The notes under the pieces are model-generated. The model was not told where the DNA came from. It saw only the letters and a program-made list of their open reading frames with translations, and searched no databases. From Streptomyces sp. Go-475 (GTDB lineage Bacteria; Actinomycetota; Actinomycetes; Streptomycetales; Streptomycetaceae): 64,000 nucleotides of DNA. The translations under genes were made by a program, and so were the position numbers. This document shows, piece by piece, positions 28,135 to 35,879 of this stretch (position 1 is the stretch's first letter; every line of letters begins with the position of its first letter). The stretch lies in contig NZ_CP026121.1 in assembly GCF_003330845.1 (NCBI RefSeq), positions 5,189,501 through 5,253,500 of the forward strand. Reading direction: 5' to 3'.

Positions 28135-30705
28135 GTGGACGACTATGCGGGACGGGTACTCGCCGACCGCTACCGCCTGCCGCTGCCGCCGTCCGACGAG
28201 TACGAACTCACCGAGACCCGCGCCTTCGACACCTACAGCGGACAGGAAGTCCTGGTCAGGCAGGTGCCGTTGCCCGAAGTGGTCGAGGCCGAGGTCCTCG
28301 ACGCGGAGGGGCTGCCCGACGGCTTCACGGCACGCGAGGGGGGCGCGCGGCGGCCCGGCGCGCGTCCGGGCACCCGGCGGCCCACGGATCCGGTGGTGCG
28401 ACGCGCGGTCGAGGCCGCGCAGGCCGCGGCGGCCATCCCCGACCACCCCCGGCTCGACCAGGTCTTCGACGTGTTCGCCGAGGGCGGTTCGCTGTGGATC
28501 GTCAGTGAGCTGGTGGCCGCGCGTCCGCTGGCCGCGCTGCTCGCCGAGAAGCCGCTGACGCCGTACCGGGCGGCCGAGGTGGCCTCCGACGTGCTCATGG
28601 CGCTGCGGGTGCTGCACGCCCACGGCTGGGTGCACCGGAACATCACCGCGCGGACGGTGCTCGTCTGCGACGACGGCCGGGTGATGCTGACCGGGCTGGC
28701 GGTGGGAGCGGCGGAAGAGGCGCTGTGCGGGTACGACCCGGTGCCGCCGCCGGCCTACGAGGAGTCCGAGCAGGGGCTCGGCCCGGCCGGTGGCCCGGGA
28801 CAGTCCGGTGGGGCCGCCGGGCTGACGCGTGGCGTGGGCGGTCCGGCCGGCGGGCGAGGCCCGGGCGGGGCCGGCGGCCCCGGAGGTCCGGCCGGGGGCA
28901 GTGGGCCCGGCGGGATCGGTGGCTCGGGGGACCCCGAGGCCGCGCGGCGGGCCGCCATAGAGGCGCGGGAGGCCAGGGGTCTGCCGACGGCCGGAGCCGG
29001 CACCGGCGGAGGACCGGCCGTGCCGGCGCGCCGGAGCGAGGACGACGGTGGCGACCCGCGGGCCGCGCGCGCCGGGGCGATCGCCGCCTACCGGGCGGGT
29101 GCCCGGGCCGCCGCCCGGGTCCAGGAGGCGCAGCAGAACGGCCGGGCGGCGCTGCCCGGCGCCCGCCCCGCCCCGGACAGCGGTCCCGCGCCGCACGGCA
29201 ACGGCTCGGCGCGGTCGCCGTACATCCCCGGGCAGGGCACGGCACCCGAAGCGGCCCCGCCGGGGCGGATAGCCGACCCCTACGGCGTGGGCGGCAACCC
29301 CCGGACGACCGCCTGGCACGGCGCCACGCCCCGCGGCGGGCGGGGCGACGCGCCCCCGGCGCAGGACCAGGAACAGGCGGCCCTCCCCCCGGCCTCTGAC
29401 ACCTCCGCGGCCACGCGGTGGGACGACCTGGTCGCCGACACCCCCGCCCCCCGGCGCGGTCCGGCCACGGCCCTGGCCGCCGAGCGGGCCCGGCAGGCGC
29501 GGATGGCGGTCGTCGGGCCGGTCACCGAGCGCTGGGCGCCGGAGCAGGCCGGACCCGTCCACGAGAACTGGCAGCTGGCCGCGCCGATCGGCCCCGCCAC
29601 CGACCTGTGGGCGCTCGGCGCGCTGCTCTTCCGGGCCGTGCAGGGCCACGCGCCCTACCCGGAGGAGTCGACGGCCGAGCTGGTGCAGATGGTGTGCGCG
29701 GAACCGCCCGCGTACGCCGAGGAGTGCGGGCCGCTCCGGCCGGTCGTGGAGTCACTGCTGCGTCAGGACCCGACCGAGCGCCTCGACTTCGAGGAGCTGC
29801 GCGGCTGGCTGCGGTCCCTGGTGCGCTCGGCGCCGGAGCCGGAGGCCGGGCTGCACGTCGTCCCGGCCCCGCCCGTCGATGCCAGCCGGCTGCCCGTCGT
29901 ACGTCGCCGGGGCGAGCTGGTGCGACGGCGGCGGGCCGGGCTGCCCGCGCACCACGGGCGGCACAAGCGGGCCAAGGAGTCCCGGTCGCCGCACCGCCTC
30001 GGCCGCACCCTGCTCCTGCTGGTCCTGCTCGCGATGGCCGCCGCGATCGCCTACGCCATGCTCTTCATGCCCAAGTCGGACACCGAAGGCGCGAAGGGCG
30101 CGGACCGCACCGGTGCCGCCGGCGAGGTCAGCCAGGCGCCCGAGCCGGACGCCGGCAGCGAGCCGCGGCCCGACCAGACCTCGCCCGCCCCCGGGAAGAG
30201 CCCGTCGACGTCGGCCGGTGCCGGCGAGACCCAGACCACCGGCCCCGACGTCGCCGACGGCTTCACGCTGCGCAAGGACCCGGCCGGCTTCCAGGTCGCC
30301 GTCGCCAAGGGCTGGGACCGCACCCCGGGGAACGGCGACGGCCAGGTCGTCTACGCCAAGGGCGACTTCCGGCTCATCGTCGTACCGGGCCGGGACAGGG
30401 CGTCGGAGTACGGCAGCGACCCGATGGCCTACCAGCGGGAGCGGGAGCGCGAGTTGCAGCCGTACCGGGACTCCAGCTGGGCCACCTCCACGGGCCTGAA
30501 GACGATCGAGGTGGGCGGCCGGACCATGGCCGAGGGGCAGTTCACCTGGACCGGCGAGGACGGCGGCGAGCTGTATGTGCGCAACCTCGCGATGCTGGTC
30601 GACGGGCGGTACCACGTGGTCCAGGTGCGCGGCCCGGAGGCGGAGCGGGACGAGGTGACGCGGCTGTACGAGCAGGCGGCGGCGACGTACCGGGCGACGA
30701 AATGA
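28135..30705 (+). CDS. Transmembrane pseudokinase with a ~250-residue insertion (kinase-cluster protein 2)
   Basis: I chose the GTG at 28135 because of the preceding GGGGGAGG; an ATG at 28057 and a GTG at 28105 are possible. The 856-residue product has a kinase fold without catalytic residues. There is no Gly-rich loop, VAIK is replaced by VLVRQV (Arg42), HRD is HRN (167-169), and DFG is replaced by GLA at 187-189. Late kinase motifs survive (WAPEQ at 467-471, then TDLWALGALLF). Between the DFG position and APE lie ~280 residues, mostly Gly/Pro/Ala-rich, against ~25 normally. A membrane segment at ~624-645 and an outer domain (DPAGFQVAVAKGWDR) follow. A scaffolding or regulatory role is inferred. 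Confidence 0.88.
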   Translation: MDDYAGRVLADRYRLPLPPSDEYELTETRAFDTYSGQEVLVRQVPLPEVVEAEVLDAEGLPDGFTAREGGARRPGARPGTRRPTDPVVRRAVEAAQAAAAIPDHPRLDQVFDVFAEGGSLWIVSELVAARPLAALLAEKPLTPYRAAEVASDVLMALRVLHAHGWVHRNITARTVLVCDDGRVMLTGLAVGAAEEALCGYDPVPPPAYEESEQGLGPAGGPGQSGGAAGLTRGVGGPAGGRGPGGAGGPGGPAGGSGPGGIGGSGDPEAARRAAIEAREARGLPTAGAGTGGGPAVPARRSEDDGGDPRAARAGAIAAYRAGARAAARVQEAQQNGRAALPGARPAPDSGPAPHGNGSARSPYIPGQGTAPEAAPPGRIADPYGVGGNPRTTAWHGATPRGGRGDAPPAQDQEQAALPPASDTSAATRWDDLVADTPAPRRGPATALAAERARQARMAVVGPVTERWAPEQAGPVHENWQLAAPIGPATDLWALGALLFRAVQGHAPYPEESTAELVQMVCAEPPAYAEECGPLRPVVESLLRQDPTERLDFEELRGWLRSLVRSAPEPEAGLHVVPAPPVDASRLPVVRRRGELVRRRRAGLPAHHGRHKRAKESRSPHRLGRTLLLLVLLAMAAAIAYAMLFMPKSDTEGAKGADRTGAAGEVSQAPEPDAGSEPRPDQTSPAPGKSPSTSAGAGETQTTGPDVADGFTLRKDPAGFQVAVAKGWDRTPGNGDGQVVYAKGDFRLIVVPGRDRASEYGSDPMAYQRERERELQPYRDSSWATSTGLKTIEVGGRTMAEGQFTWTGEDGGELYVRNLAMLVDGRYHVVQVRGPEAERDEVTRLYEQAAATYRATK

Positions 30706-30863
30706 TCCCCTGAGGCGCCTGCCGCGCGCCGGCGTTCACCTCACCTTTCCCTCGGGTCCCGGACGGCGACAACCGTCACAGTGCGGTCACCGTGGTACCC
30801 CGCTTGTTCCCTGGGAAAGCGCGGGTCCTTACGCTGACCCTGTCAAGACCATTGCGGGGCAAC

Positions 30864-32585
30864 GTGAATCAGATGCAGGGCCTGCTCGTCGCGGGCCGCT
30901 ACCGGCTGGCCGAGTCCATCGGCAGTGGCGGCATGGGCCGGGTATGGCGTGCACATGACGAAGTGCTGCACCGGTCGGTGGCCATCAAGGAGTTGACGGC
31001 CGCCCTCTACGTCTCCGAGAGCGAGCAGGCGATCCTGCTGGCCCGCACCCGGGCCGAGGCCAGGGCGGCCGCGCGGATCAGCCACACCGCGGTCGTCACC
31101 GTGCACGACGTGCTGGAGCACGACGGCCGCCCGTGGATCGTGATGGAGCTGGTCGAGGGCCGCTCGCTGGCCGACGCGGTCAAGGAGGAGGGGCGCGTCG
31201 AACCGCGCGAGGCGGCGCGCATCGGCCTCTGGGTACTGCGGGCGCTGCGTGCCGCGCACACCGCCGGCGTCCTGCACCGCGACGTCAAGCCGGGCAACGT
31301 CCTGCTCGGCCGCGACGGACGGGTCCTGCTCACCGACTTCGGCATCGCCCAGATCGACGGCGACACCACCATCACCCGGACCGGAGAGGTCGTCGGCTCG
31401 GTCGACTACCTGGCCCCCGAGCGCGTGCGCGGCCACGACCCGGGCCCCTCCTCCGACCTGTGGGCGCTCGGCGCGACGCTCTACACGGCGGTGGAGGGCC
31501 GGTCACCGTTCCGCCGCACCACCCCGCTGACCACCATGCAGGCGGTGGTCGAGGAGGAGGCCGCCGAACTCCGGCACGCCGGTCCGCTCGCGCCCGTCAT
31601 CACCGCCCTGCTCCGCAAGGACCCCGCGAGCCGGCCCGACGCGTCCGAGGCCGAGCGGATGCTGGCCGAGGCGGCGGAGGGACGACGGCCGAGCGGGGCG
31701 CGGGCATATGCCCCCACGCAGTACGGAGGGACCCCGCCGTACCAGGAGGCCCACAGCGGCACGGGCCCGGCCGGCTCCCCCTCGGCGTCCCACACCCGCA
31801 CCCCGCTCCCCCCGCTGGCCGGCACCCCGGCCGCCGGAACGCCGACGGCCGGGACACCGACGGCGGGGACGCCCACGGCAGGCACTCCGGCGGGCCGTCC
31901 CGCCACGGTCGGCCCGACGGCGACCGGGCCGCAGCCCGCCGGTCCGGGACGGCGCCGCCGGCTGCGCACGCTCGCCCTCGTCGTGGCGCTCGCGGCGATC
32001 ATCGGCGGGGGCACGGCCGTGGCGCTGCAGCAGTGGGACGAGGGCCGGCAGACGCCGGGCGCCGCGTCCGGCTCGACCGCTTCCCGGACCAAGGAACAGC
32101 CCGGCGGATCGGTGCCCGCCGGCTGGACCCGCCGCGACGACCCCGCCGGTTTCAGCCTCTACCTGCCCCAGGGCTGGAAGCGCCAGCTCTACGGCCCGCA
32201 GGGCGAACTCAGGCAGATCGACTACACGCCCGACGGCGGCCGGCACTTCGTCCGGATCGCCGTCGACACCTCCCCGGACTTCGGCGACCCCTACGCCCAC
32301 CAGCTCGACCTGGAGGAGCAGCTCAAGGACCTGGCCCACTACAAGCGCCTCACGCTGAAGCGCAACATCTACCGGGACCGGGAAGGCGCCCTGTGGGAGT
32401 ACACCTGGACCGCGCAGGCGACGGACAACAAGTTCCCCGGGCCGCGCCGCGCCATCGAGGAGACGTACATCGCCCGCGACGGCACCGAGTACGCGCTCTA
32501 CATGTCCGCGCCGGCGTCGGACTGGGCGAAGGCGCGCAAGCAGTTCACCTCGGTGCTGCAGGGCTGGCAGGAGAAGACCTCCTGA
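30864..32585 (+). CDS. Ser/Thr protein kinase, transmembrane, with extracellular module (kinase 3)
   Basis: This 573-residue kinase starts at GTG 30864; ATG 30873 is nearly equivalent. The kinase domain is intact: GSGGMGRVW, Lys42 (VAIKEL), Asp140 (LHRDVKPGN), DFG at 158 and activation segment TTITRTGEVVGSVDY. The cytoplasmic linker contains a run of AGTPT repeats (31818-31895). One membrane segment (LRTLALVVALAAIIGGGTAVAL) leads to an extracellular domain beginning DDPAGFSLYLPQGWKRQ. That outer domain matches those of kinases 1 and 2 and contains conserved Trp and aromatic positions. It stands 158 bp after the pseudokinase and is probably cotranscribed with kinases 4 and 5. Confidence 0.93.
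   Translation: MNQMQGLLVAGRYRLAESIGSGGMGRVWRAHDEVLHRSVAIKELTAALYVSESEQAILLARTRAEARAAARISHTAVVTVHDVLEHDGRPWIVMELVEGRSLADAVKEEGRVEPREAARIGLWVLRALRAAHTAGVLHRDVKPGNVLLGRDGRVLLTDFGIAQIDGDTTITRTGEVVGSVDYLAPERVRGHDPGPSSDLWALGATLYTAVEGRSPFRRTTPLTTMQAVVEEEAAELRHAGPLAPVITALLRKDPASRPDASEAERMLAEAAEGRRPSGARAYAPTQYGGTPPYQEAHSGTGPAGSPSASHTRTPLPPLAGTPAAGTPTAGTPTAGTPTAGTPAGRPATVGPTATGPQPAGPGRRRRLRTLALVVALAAIIGGGTAVALQQWDEGRQTPGAASGSTASRTKEQPGGSVPAGWTRRDDPAGFSLYLPQGWKRQLYGPQGELRQIDYTPDGGRHFVRIAVDTSPDFGDPYAHQLDLEEQLKDLAHYKRLTLKRNIYRDREGALWEYTWTAQATDNKFPGPRRAIEETYIARDGTEYALYMSAPASDWAKARKQFTSVLQGWQEKTS
31818..31895 (+). repeat. 15-bp coding repeat (AGTPT units) in kinase 3 linker
   Basis: Five imperfect copies of a 15-bp unit encode AGTPA/AGTPT in the disordered juxtamembrane linker. 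The Thr residues are possible autophosphorylation sites. The array may vary in copy number between strains. Confidence 0.75.
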
Positions 32586-32677
32586 GAAGGCGGGGTCTCT
32601 GACCCGGGGCTGTCTGTTTCGGCCACCCGCAGGTCGCCGCCCCGGAGCGGTCCGGTCCGGTGGGGCATGATGGCCGT

Positions 32678-33856
32678 ATGGGGACCGAGGGGCACAACAT
32701 GCGTGTCATCGCGGGCCGTTACCGGCTCGAGGAGAGGCTCGGGCGCGGGGGCATGGGCGTGGTCTGGCGGGCGACCGACCAACTGCTCGGCCGGGGCGTG
32801 GCCGTCAAGGAACTCCCCTACGACGAGACGCTCTCGGCGGCCGAGGCGCGCCGGCAGCGGGACCGTACGCTGCGCGAGGCCCGGGCGGTCGCCCAGCTGA
32901 GCCATCCGCACATCATCGTCGTCCACGACGTCGTCGAGCACGAGGACCGCCCCTACATCGTCATGGAGCTGATCGAGGGCGGTTCGCTCGCCGACCGGCT
33001 CGCCACCAGCGGCCCGGTCGACGCCGCCGAGGCCGCGCGCATCGCCATCGCACTGCTCGGCGCGCTGCGGGCCGCCCACGCGTCCGGGGTGCTGCACCGC
33101 GACCTCAAACCGGACAACGTGCTGCTGGAGACCGGCACCGACCGGGTCGTCCTCACCGACTTCGGCATCGCCCAGGTGCAGGGCGCCCCCACACTCACCG
33201 AGAACGGCTCCTTCGTCGGCTCGCCCGAGTACACCGCGCCCGAGCGGATGTCCGGGGCCCGGACCGGGCCCGAGTCCGACCTGTGGTCGCTGGGCGCGCT
33301 GCTGTGCGCGGCCCTGAGCGGGGAGTCGCCGTTCCACCGCGACTCGCTGGGCGGCATCCTGCACGCGGTCGTGGTCGGCGACATCCAGCCGCCCGCGCAG
33401 GCCGGGCCGCTCCTGCCCGTCGTACGGGGTCTGCTGGAACGCGATCCGGACCGGCGGCTGGACGCGGACCGGGCGGAGCGGATGCTGCGGGCCTTCCGCG
33501 ACACGGGCCGTACGCCGCAGGCGCCGCCGCCCGGCTACGCGCCGACGGTGCGGGACGACGCCCCGCGCGGGCGGCCCCTCGCACCGCCGCAGGACATCGC
33601 GGACCGGCAACCGCCCGGGCCGGCGGCGGACGGGCCCGTCCCGGACGGCCAACGGGAGGAGTCGTTCCTCCGGCAGCCCACGCGGCGGGTGCTCGTGGCC
33701 GCGCTGCTGGTCGCCGCGATGGCCGGGGCGGGGGTGTCCGCGGCGGCGCTGCTCAGGGGGGAGGGCGACGGGGACGGCGGCCCCACACCGACGAGTTCGG
33801 CACCCGAGACGCCCGCGACCCGGTCGGCGTCCCCCAGCACCTCCGCGCACCGGTGA
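32678..33856 (+). CDS. Ser/Thr protein kinase with terminal membrane segment, no sensor domain (kinase 4)
   Basis: This 392-residue kinase from ATG 32678 (alternative ATG 32699) has an intact catalytic domain: GRGGMGVVW, Lys44, Asp142 (LHRDLKPDN), DFG at 161 and activation segment PTLTENGSFVGSPEY. After a Pro-rich linker comes a membrane segment (RRVLVAALLVAAMAGAGVSAAALL) and only ~30 Thr/Ser/Pro-rich extracellular residues. It therefore lacks the outer module present in its four neighbours. It may rely on a partner in the cluster for signal input, perhaps by heterodimerising through the kinase lobes. Gaps of about 90 bp separate it from kinases 3 and 5. Confidence 0.92.
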   Translation: MGTEGHNMRVIAGRYRLEERLGRGGMGVVWRATDQLLGRGVAVKELPYDETLSAAEARRQRDRTLREARAVAQLSHPHIIVVHDVVEHEDRPYIVMELIEGGSLADRLATSGPVDAAEAARIAIALLGALRAAHASGVLHRDLKPDNVLLETGTDRVVLTDFGIAQVQGAPTLTENGSFVGSPEYTAPERMSGARTGPESDLWSLGALLCAALSGESPFHRDSLGGILHAVVVGDIQPPAQAGPLLPVVRGLLERDPDRRLDADRAERMLRAFRDTGRTPQAPPPGYAPTVRDDAPRGRPLAPPQDIADRQPPGPAADGPVPDGQREESFLRQPTRRVLVAALLVAAMAGAGVSAAALLRGEGDGDGGPTPTSSAPETPATRSASPSTSAHR

Positions 33857-33945
33857 CGCACCGTCAGCTGCCCGGGGGGCGACTTACCGGCGCCCGGAAC
33901 CGACTCGCGTCGACAATCCCCCGTCTCGCAGGGTACTGATGGGGC

Positions 33946-35742
33946 ATGAGCAACGACGGGGGCGGGACGGGCGCCCAGGGCCGACTGGTCGGCGGACGGT
34001 ACCGGCTGATCGAGCGCATCGGCTCCGGCGGGATGGGCACCGTCTGGCGGGCCCGCGACGAACTCGTCCAGCGCGAAGTCGCCGTCAAACAGCCCCACTT
34101 GCCCGGCGAGCCGGAGGACGAGAGCCACCGGCGGGCCGCCCACCGGCTCCACCGCGAGGCCCGCGCCGCCGCCCGCGTCGACCATCCCGCGGCCGTCACC
34201 ATCCACGACGTGGTCGTCGAGGCGGAGCAGCCGGACGACCGCCCGCGGCCCTCGGGCCCCGACGAACTCGACGCTGCCGAGGCGCTCGACGGGCTGCCCT
34301 GGATCGTCATGGAGCTGGTCCGGGGCGAGTCCCTGCACGAGACGCTCCGGCGCGGCCCGGTCGACGTGCCCGAAGCCGCCCGGATCGGCCTCGCGGTCCT
34401 CGGCGCCCTGCGCGCGGCGCACTCCGTCGGCATCGTGCACCGGGACGTCAAGCCCGCCAACGTGCTGCTGGGCCCGCACCGGCGCGTCGTCCTCACCGAC
34501 TTCGGCATCGCCCATGTGCGGGGCGAGGACTCCCTCACGGCCGGTGGGGAGTCGGTCGGCTCGCTGGAGTTCGTCGCCCCCGAGCGGATGTCCGGCCGTA
34601 TCGCCGGGCCCGCCTCCGACCTGTGGTCTCTGGGAGTGCTGCTGTACGCCGCCGTGGCGGGCGCGTCCCCGTTCCGCCGGACCACGCCCAAGGCCACGCT
34701 CGCCGCGATCCTCGCCGCCGAGCCGCCCGAACCGGAGCGGGCCGGACCGCTCGGGCCGCTGATCGTACGGCTGCTGGCCCGGGACCCCGAACAGCGGCCG
34801 GACGCCGAGGAGGTCGCGAAGGAACTGGAGGCGGTGGCCGGGCGGGGACCGGAGAGGGAGCCGGTGCGGGAGTTCGGCCAGGAGGCCGAGGAGATACTGG
34901 AGCGGTCGGAGGACGGCACGCTACGGCTCGGCGGCGGAACGACCGCACCGCCGGAGGCCGTCGAGCACGACCCGCTGTCTGCGCCCGTCGAGCGCGACCC
35001 GCTGTCTGCGCCCGTCGACCACGACACTCTGTCTGAGGCCGTCGAGCACGACACGCCGTCAGCGCCCGTCGACCACGACACGCCGTCAGCGCCCGTCACG
35101 CCCTCTGTGCCCGTCGACCACGACACGCCGAAGCACCACCTCCTCCGCCCCGGCCCCGTCGCCCTCTTGGGCGCGCTGCTCGTCGGCGGCATCGGGGCCG
35201 CCACCCAGCTCGCCGACACCAGCAGCGCGGAGACCACCGACCACCCCGTCGGCGCCACGCCGGCCCCCACCGCCTCCGGCCCCGGCGGCACCTGGACCGC
35301 GCACCGCGAGCCGGATCTGTCGGCGGTGCTCCACCTCCCGGCCGACTACCGCCGGCTCGCCGAAGCCGGCAGCGCCACCGACCAGCCCCGCATGGCCCTT
35401 TACGGCGATGCGCGGGGCGGCAGCGTCCAGGTCCGCCTCCTCCTGTGGGACAGGGCCCCGGGCTCCCCGATGGACGAGGCCCGGAAGGCGCACGCCGCCT
35501 GGGGGGAGCAGGCCCGCACGCGGTACACCCGCACCAGCGTCCAGGCCTACGACGCCGCCATCGCCGACACCACCTACCACCTGGACGAGGCCCCCCGGCG
35601 GGTCATGCAGGTCATGGTCCGCACCGACGACGACCGCATGTACGAACTGCGCGTCGACATGCCCAGGGGCACGCCGGAGGAGAAGGAGGGCACCTCGCTG
35701 TTCCAGGGCGCCCGGGACCGGCTGGGAATCGTGGAAGGCTGA
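33946..35742 (+). CDS. Ser/Thr protein kinase, transmembrane, with tandem-repeat linker (kinase 5)
   Basis: This 598-residue kinase has an intact active site: GSGGMGTVW, Lys48 (VAVKQ), Asp167 (VHRDVKPAN), DFG at 185 and activation segment DSLTAGGESVGSLEF. It carries an unusual ~20-residue insert in the N-lobe (around EQPDDRPRPSGPDELDAAE). The linker holds a perfect 27-bp periodic repeat (residues ~339-395). A membrane segment (PVALLGALLVGGIGAATQL) is followed by a ~130-residue extracellular domain (PDLSAVLHLPADYRR ... RRVMQVMVRTDDDRMYELR), a distant relative of the modules in kinases 1-3. It closes the cluster; an aldehyde dehydrogenase gene starts 137 bp later. Confidence 0.92.
   Translation: MSNDGGGTGAQGRLVGGRYRLIERIGSGGMGTVWRARDELVQREVAVKQPHLPGEPEDESHRRAAHRLHREARAAARVDHPAAVTIHDVVVEAEQPDDRPRPSGPDELDAAEALDGLPWIVMELVRGESLHETLRRGPVDVPEAARIGLAVLGALRAAHSVGIVHRDVKPANVLLGPHRRVVLTDFGIAHVRGEDSLTAGGESVGSLEFVAPERMSGRIAGPASDLWSLGVLLYAAVAGASPFRRTTPKATLAAILAAEPPEPERAGPLGPLIVRLLARDPEQRPDAEEVAKELEAVAGRGPEREPVREFGQEAEEILERSEDGTLRLGGGTTAPPEAVEHDPLSAPVERDPLSAPVDHDTLSEAVEHDTPSAPVDHDTPSAPVTPSVPVDHDTPKHHLLRPGPVALLGALLVGGIGAATQLADTSSAETTDHPVGATPAPTASGPGGTWTAHREPDLSAVLHLPADYRRLAEAGSATDQPRMALYGDARGGSVQVRLLLWDRAPGSPMDEARKAHAAWGEQARTRYTRTSVQAYDAAIADTTYHLDEAPRRVMQVMVRTDDDRMYELRVDMPRGTPEEKEGTSLFQGARDRLGIVEG
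34960..35130 (+). repeat. 27-bp tandem repeat within kinase 5 linker
   Basis: Five consecutive 27-bp units (34960, 34987, 35014, 35041, 35068) are followed by an 18-bp spacer and a partial sixth. Each unit encodes V-[ED]-[HR]-D-x-[LP]-S-x-[AP]-like nonapeptides, acidic and Ser/Thr-containing. The regular period suggests recent copy-number change by slippage or recombination. Confidence 0.92.
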
Positions 35743-35879
35743 ATCACATCGGCCCGCCACCGCCCCACGCCCTGATCAGCGCGTTTGTTGCCAGCAGCCA
35801 CTGGCGTCGTGTGTGCAGTCGGTGAAGCCGTATTACCGACGGGTACCCAAAGGCTCCGCCGCGGCATACCCTGCGCCTC

